DNA from: Candidatus Fukatsuia symbiotica
GTDB taxonomy: Bacteria; Pseudomonadota; Gammaproteobacteria; Enterobacterales; Enterobacteriaceae
Assembly: GCF_003122425.1 (NCBI RefSeq)
Contig: NZ_CP021659.1
Span: forward strand, 806,001 to 870,000
Length of the DNA stretch: 64,000 nt
Direction of reading: 5' to 3'
In this document: in pieces, positions 61,733 through 64,000 of the stretch
Layout of the letters: each line of letters starts with the position of its first letter
Position numbering within the stretch: the first letter of the stretch is position 1
Notes under the pieces: generated by a model
Databases searched by the model: none
Told to the model about the DNA's origin: nothing
Seen by the model: the letters and a program-made list of their open reading frames with translations, nothing else
Made by a program: the position numbers and the translations under genes

Positions 61733-62791
61733 TCAAATTTTGTCCCACTCACTCCCTCTGCTATCACGGTATTTATCTGTCATGGCAGAGGATTTGTGTC
61801 CCAATAATTTTTGTGCAAAATCCTTACCTCTGGCTTCACTGTGCAGCCTCGCTGATAAACTTCTGATTTCGTGAAATGAAGGTGGTGTACCCTGCCATTT
61901 TAAGCCTGATTTTTCTCTTGACCTTGCAAAACCTTTAGACAAACGTGTAGGACTGAGGTTAATTTTTTTACTTCCCATAAAGACATACTCTTCTCCCTTT
62001 ATTTGTTGTCGACAATTATTGAGAATGCCTTCAAAGTTTTTATTAATTATTTCCAAACTCAAGGTTAAAGGTATCGCCAATTTCATCCCTGTCTTCTGTT
62101 GCTCTACCCACCATTTCCCATCATGAATATCTTGCCATTTCATCCGTTGGATATCTCCCACCCGCTGACCTGTCAGTAACGCTAGATCCATGCCTAATCC
62201 CACCCACGGTTGCTGCTGGTTTGCTACCCCTCTAATCGCAAGAAATTCTTCCAGTGATAAACGTTCTCGCTGTATCTGTACGCGAGGATTCTTCGTCGCT
62301 GTAGCCGGATTAGTTGCCAAATGCCCTTCTGCAATGGCTTCATTAAACATATCGATCAACAAGCTGCGGATTAATTTTGCACTAGAGGTTTTCCCTTGAA
62401 CACTGTAACTATTTAAAAATTCAGCAATTTCTTTAGTGGTAAGGGTGTTCAATGTACTATCAGGAAAAGCATGAGTGATGGCCGTTAGTCTTGATTGGTA
62501 GTCTCTGATAGTGTTAGACCGAAGGCCGCGTTGATGCAATTTTTCCTTAAATCTAGCTGCCCATTCCGTCACCGATAGTGTATTAACCTCGTTGATCCTG
62601 TCTACTAAACTGTAGCGTTGGTCAAAAATCTGCATGTTCATGGCAATCGCTTCGTTGATCGCGATACGTTTCACGCTCCCTAGGCCGTATTCCTTACCTG
62701 TGCGGGGGTCTCGGTAGCAATAGTAGCCGTTATTGCGGACATACAGATTGGGGGGCAGGTCTCGGTTAGCCGGTTTTCTTTTGCGTGCCAT
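61733..62791 (-). CDS. int: Lambda-type tyrosine integrase
   Basis: A 352-residue site-specific recombinase similar along its whole length to lambda Int: arm-binding N-terminus RDLPPNLYVRNNGYYCYRDP, core-binding domain, and catalytic domain with Arg210 (TGQRVGD), Lys233, His307 and Arg310 (FHEIRSLSAR), His332 (LLGHK) and Tyr341. All six residues are present. It reads towards the tRNA and overlaps xis by 26 bases, as in lambda. Probably functional. Confidence 0.95.
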   Translation of the reverse strand: MARKRKPANRDLPPNLYVRNNGYYCYRDPRTGKEYGLGSVKRIAINEAIAMNMQIFDQRYSLVDRINEVNTLSVTEWAARFKEKLHQRGLRSNTIRDYQSRLTAITHAFPDSTLNTLTTKEIAEFLNSYSVQGKTSSAKLIRSLLIDMFNEAIAEGHLATNPATATKNPRVQIQRERLSLEEFLAIRGVANQQQPWVGLGMDLALLTGQRVGDIQRMKWQDIHDGKWWVEQQKTGMKLAIPLTLSLEIINKNFEGILNNCRQQIKGEEYVFMGSKKINLSPTRLSKGFARSREKSGLKWQGTPPSFHEIRSLSARLHSEARGKDFAQKLLGHKSSAMTDKYRDSRGSEWDKI

Positions 62792-62996
62792 GATACAGTC
62801 TCTCCATTAAGCGCTTTCCGGCGTAACTGGCGGGGGTTGTGGGGTCAATCTTCACGGCATTAGCGTTAACAAGGTATTCTCTGCCATCGAGCCGTGGTGG
62901 CGGTTGGATGGCACCAGAGCGGACCCATCGACGTACTTGTTCCATGCAACGTGGGCGAGGCTGATTTTGATTCCATTGCTTGAGGCTGATTTCCAT
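62766..62996 (-). CDS. xis: Excisionase Xis, lambda type
   Basis: 76 residues resembling lambda Xis: MEISLKQWNQNQPRPRCMEQ, VRRWVRSGAIQPPP and DGREYLVNANAVKID, a winged-helix DNA-binding protein that bends att DNA and directs Int to excision. Upstream GAGAG serves as ribosome-binding site. It overlaps int. Confidence 0.9.
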   Translation of the reverse strand: MEISLKQWNQNQPRPRCMEQVRRWVRSGAIQPPPRLDGREYLVNANAVKIDPTTPASYAGKRLMERLYHGTQKKTG

Positions 62997-63103
62997 CGTG
63001 GCTCTCTCTTTATTAAGGTTAAAACGTTATCACTTCGTCCGTGTTTTAGACGGAAAAGTCATAGAAGGTAATTTGAATAAATGCATTTCAAAAATAAAAA
63101 ATA

Positions 63104-63139
63104 ATGACAGGCTCTCTCTGCTAAGAGAAAGCTGTCAGT
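63104..63139 (-). terminator. Rho-independent terminator after the small prophage gene
   Basis: On the minus strand CTGACAG-CTTTCTCT pairs with AGAGAGAG-CCTGTCA across a short loop, followed by a T-rich run. It ends the transcript of the 65-residue gene before xis. Confidence 0.75.
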
Positions 63140-63256
63140 GATGAAAATAAAGGAAGGGATAATAAATATAAATAAACGCGGATAATAGAAATAATAACGC
63201 GTCGTTGTGCTTAGAAAACCTATTATTACAATATCATGATGACGGTCGATCCCTTG

Positions 63257-63454
63257 TTAATTTTTCAATGTGGCAATAATCGTGTCTTTGGCTATTTCAC
63301 CATAATGGTCGATAAGGTATTGAGCAAAATGAGCTGCAGTTATACTGTATCCACAATGAGCGCTGACAGACGCGGCAAAGGTTTCAAGTGCTTGGTGAAG
63401 TGTCGTGCCAATATAAATCATCTCTGACGGTTCTTTCATCACGTCTTGTAACAT
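63257..63454 (-). CDS. Small prophage protein of unknown function
   Basis: 65 residues from MLQDVMKEPSEMIYIG, chosen because AAGGAAG lies just upstream; a longer frame to 63481 lacks a site. It is a soluble, mildly helical protein (QALETFAASVSAHCGYSI, HFAQYLIDHYGEIAKD). No family is recognised. It lies between xis and a 47-residue basic gene and has its own terminator. Confidence 0.6.
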   Translation of the reverse strand: MLQDVMKEPSEMIYIGTTLHQALETFAASVSAHCGYSITAAHFAQYLIDHYGEIAKDTIIATLKN

Positions 63455-63558
63455 AACGCTTCCTTTTTTTAGAGATAACATGTAAGCACTCCACTTGTAT
63501 TGACAAGGAGAAGCCCTTCGCTAAACGCATTATTTTTCGAAGAAGCAATAAAATGGTT

Positions 63559-63702
63559 TTATGGCAATCGATGTGTAGGCTTTTTTATCTTCTTGAACCA
63601 GCTTCTTAATCGGTTAAACCAATTTTTCTTTTCATTTCTTTTCGCTTCCAAGACCTTATCTTTTAACTCTCGTTTTCTCGCTCTGCTCTGTCTGTTGCTC
63701 AT
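63559..63702 (-). CDS. 47-residue basic prophage peptide
   Basis: A short gene starting MSNRQSRARKRELKDK, with AGGAGG at ideal spacing upstream, ending NWFNRLRSWFKKIKKPTHRLP. About a third of the residues are Lys or Arg; the C-terminal half could form an amphipathic helix. It lies directly after the LuxR-type gene and may be part of the same transcript. Function unknown. Confidence 0.55.
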   Translation of the reverse strand: MSNRQSRARKRELKDKVLEAKRNEKKNWFNRLRSWFKKIKKPTHRLP

Positions 63703-63713
63703 AAGAAAACCTC

Positions 63714-64000
63714 CTACTCAATAAACTGTATCCCGGGGCGTATAAACGCGTGGGGAACAGTGAGGTCAAAGCCGGTTTGATGACAAAAATGTTTAAAGTC
63801 CAGCAATGAATGCACTTTCGCCTTTTGGTATAGAATACGAATTCTATTTTCTATTGTGCGATGAGAACGTGCCAATTTTTTACCTATTTCCTTGGCACTC
63901 ATCGTGCGTAATAAATAAAAGACTATCCTCAGTTCAGATTGTGTGAAGAGATTCGAGGGCGGTTCCAATAATAGCGTGGCAGTCAGCTTGTCCACGTAGT
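63714..64000 (-). CDS. LuxR-type helix-turn-helix protein, 5' end beyond window
   Basis: At least 94 residues, frame open to the window edge. SELRIVFYLLRTMSAKEIGKKLARSHRTIENRIRIL is a LuxR/NarL DNA-binding helix-turn-helix (SxRE-like start, TVE/TIENR recognition helix). Such stand-alone domains occur as small regulators on prophages and in symbionts. It is upstream of the 47-residue gene by 11 bases. Confidence 0.75.
   Translation of the reverse strand, partial: YVDKLTATLLLEPPSNLFTQSELRIVFYLLRTMSAKEIGKKLARSHRTIENRIRILYQKAKVHSLLDFKHFCHQTGFDLTVPHAFIRPGIQFIE

Noticed and set aside
63500-63724. Plus-strand ORF in the prophage end
   Set aside because: Hydrophobic, Phe-rich translation typical of an antisense frame; the minus strand holds a well-supported small gene with AGGAGG.

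Overview
The window looks like chromosome of a gammaproteobacterial insect symbiont of the Yersiniaceae/Enterobacterales type (similar in style to 'Candidatus Regiella', 'Hamiltonella' or 'Fukatsuia'). Most housekeeping proteins align along their whole remembered length with Escherichia coli or Yersinia proteins. Gene order is only partly conserved, many expected neighbours are missing, insertion sequences and short palindromic repeats are abundant, and host-interaction candidates (an ankyrin protein with a zinc-protease motif, a secreted glycosidase-like protein, a lysine-rich orphan) sit among the housekeeping genes. The species call is inference; no database was used.

Layout. 1-1437: 3' two thirds of ftsH, broken by three one-base contractions. 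1499-3408: an IS5-family remnant, a complete IS5-family element and a first copy of a ~140 bp inverted-repeat element (MITE-A). 3574-8382: rhlE, a frameshifted glycosyltransferase-39 gene, a yeaQ/ymgE-type gene, yehS and a frameshifted class A beta-lactamase. 8383-11396: a possible structured retroelement remnant, the ankyrin/HExxH protein and a long gene-poor stretch. 11397-17000: folE, ompA (frameshifted), sxy, lpxP-like acyltransferase (frameshifted), an orphan gltL and cspE. 17731-25387: relA, lepA (frameshifted), lepB, rnc, era, recO. 25454-29082: btuD-btuC, the orphan and the secreted protein. 29263-35902: a leftward run guaB-guaA-letA-letB. 36124-46387: pdxB, truA, dedA (frameshifted), accD, folC, dedD, cvpA, purF, ubiX, trpR, gpmB, and arcA on the opposite strand. 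46892-54548: thrABC, an IS630-type pseudogene, a second complete IS5 and yaaA. 54675-57087: four TA-abutting mobile elements in a row. 57298-61260: mutS, an IS481-family pseudogene and an unidentified coding remnant. 61360-64000: tRNA-Arg(CCU) followed by the left end of a lambda-like prophage (int, xis, two small genes, a LuxR-type HTH gene) that runs off the window.

How the genes work together. The core blocks are nucleotide synthesis (guaBA, purF), folate and pyridoxal cofactors (folE, folC, pdxB), threonine synthesis (thrABC), envelope maintenance (lepB, lpxP, ompA, letAB), stringent response (relA), translation and RNA processing (lepA, rnc, era, truA) and repair (mutS, recO). Genes that normally sit between conserved neighbours have been removed (sulA, usg, rob-creABCD, gltIJK), and MITE-A copies now sit at several of the joints.

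Two window-wide patterns stand out. First, nearly every broken housekeeping gene is broken by loss of one base in a G/C run, which suggests either a technical artefact or one shared mutational process. Second, three families of small non-coding inverted-repeat elements and two families of insertion sequence all use TA targets. They are nested in and abut one another, and the MITE-A arms co-vary within individual copies.
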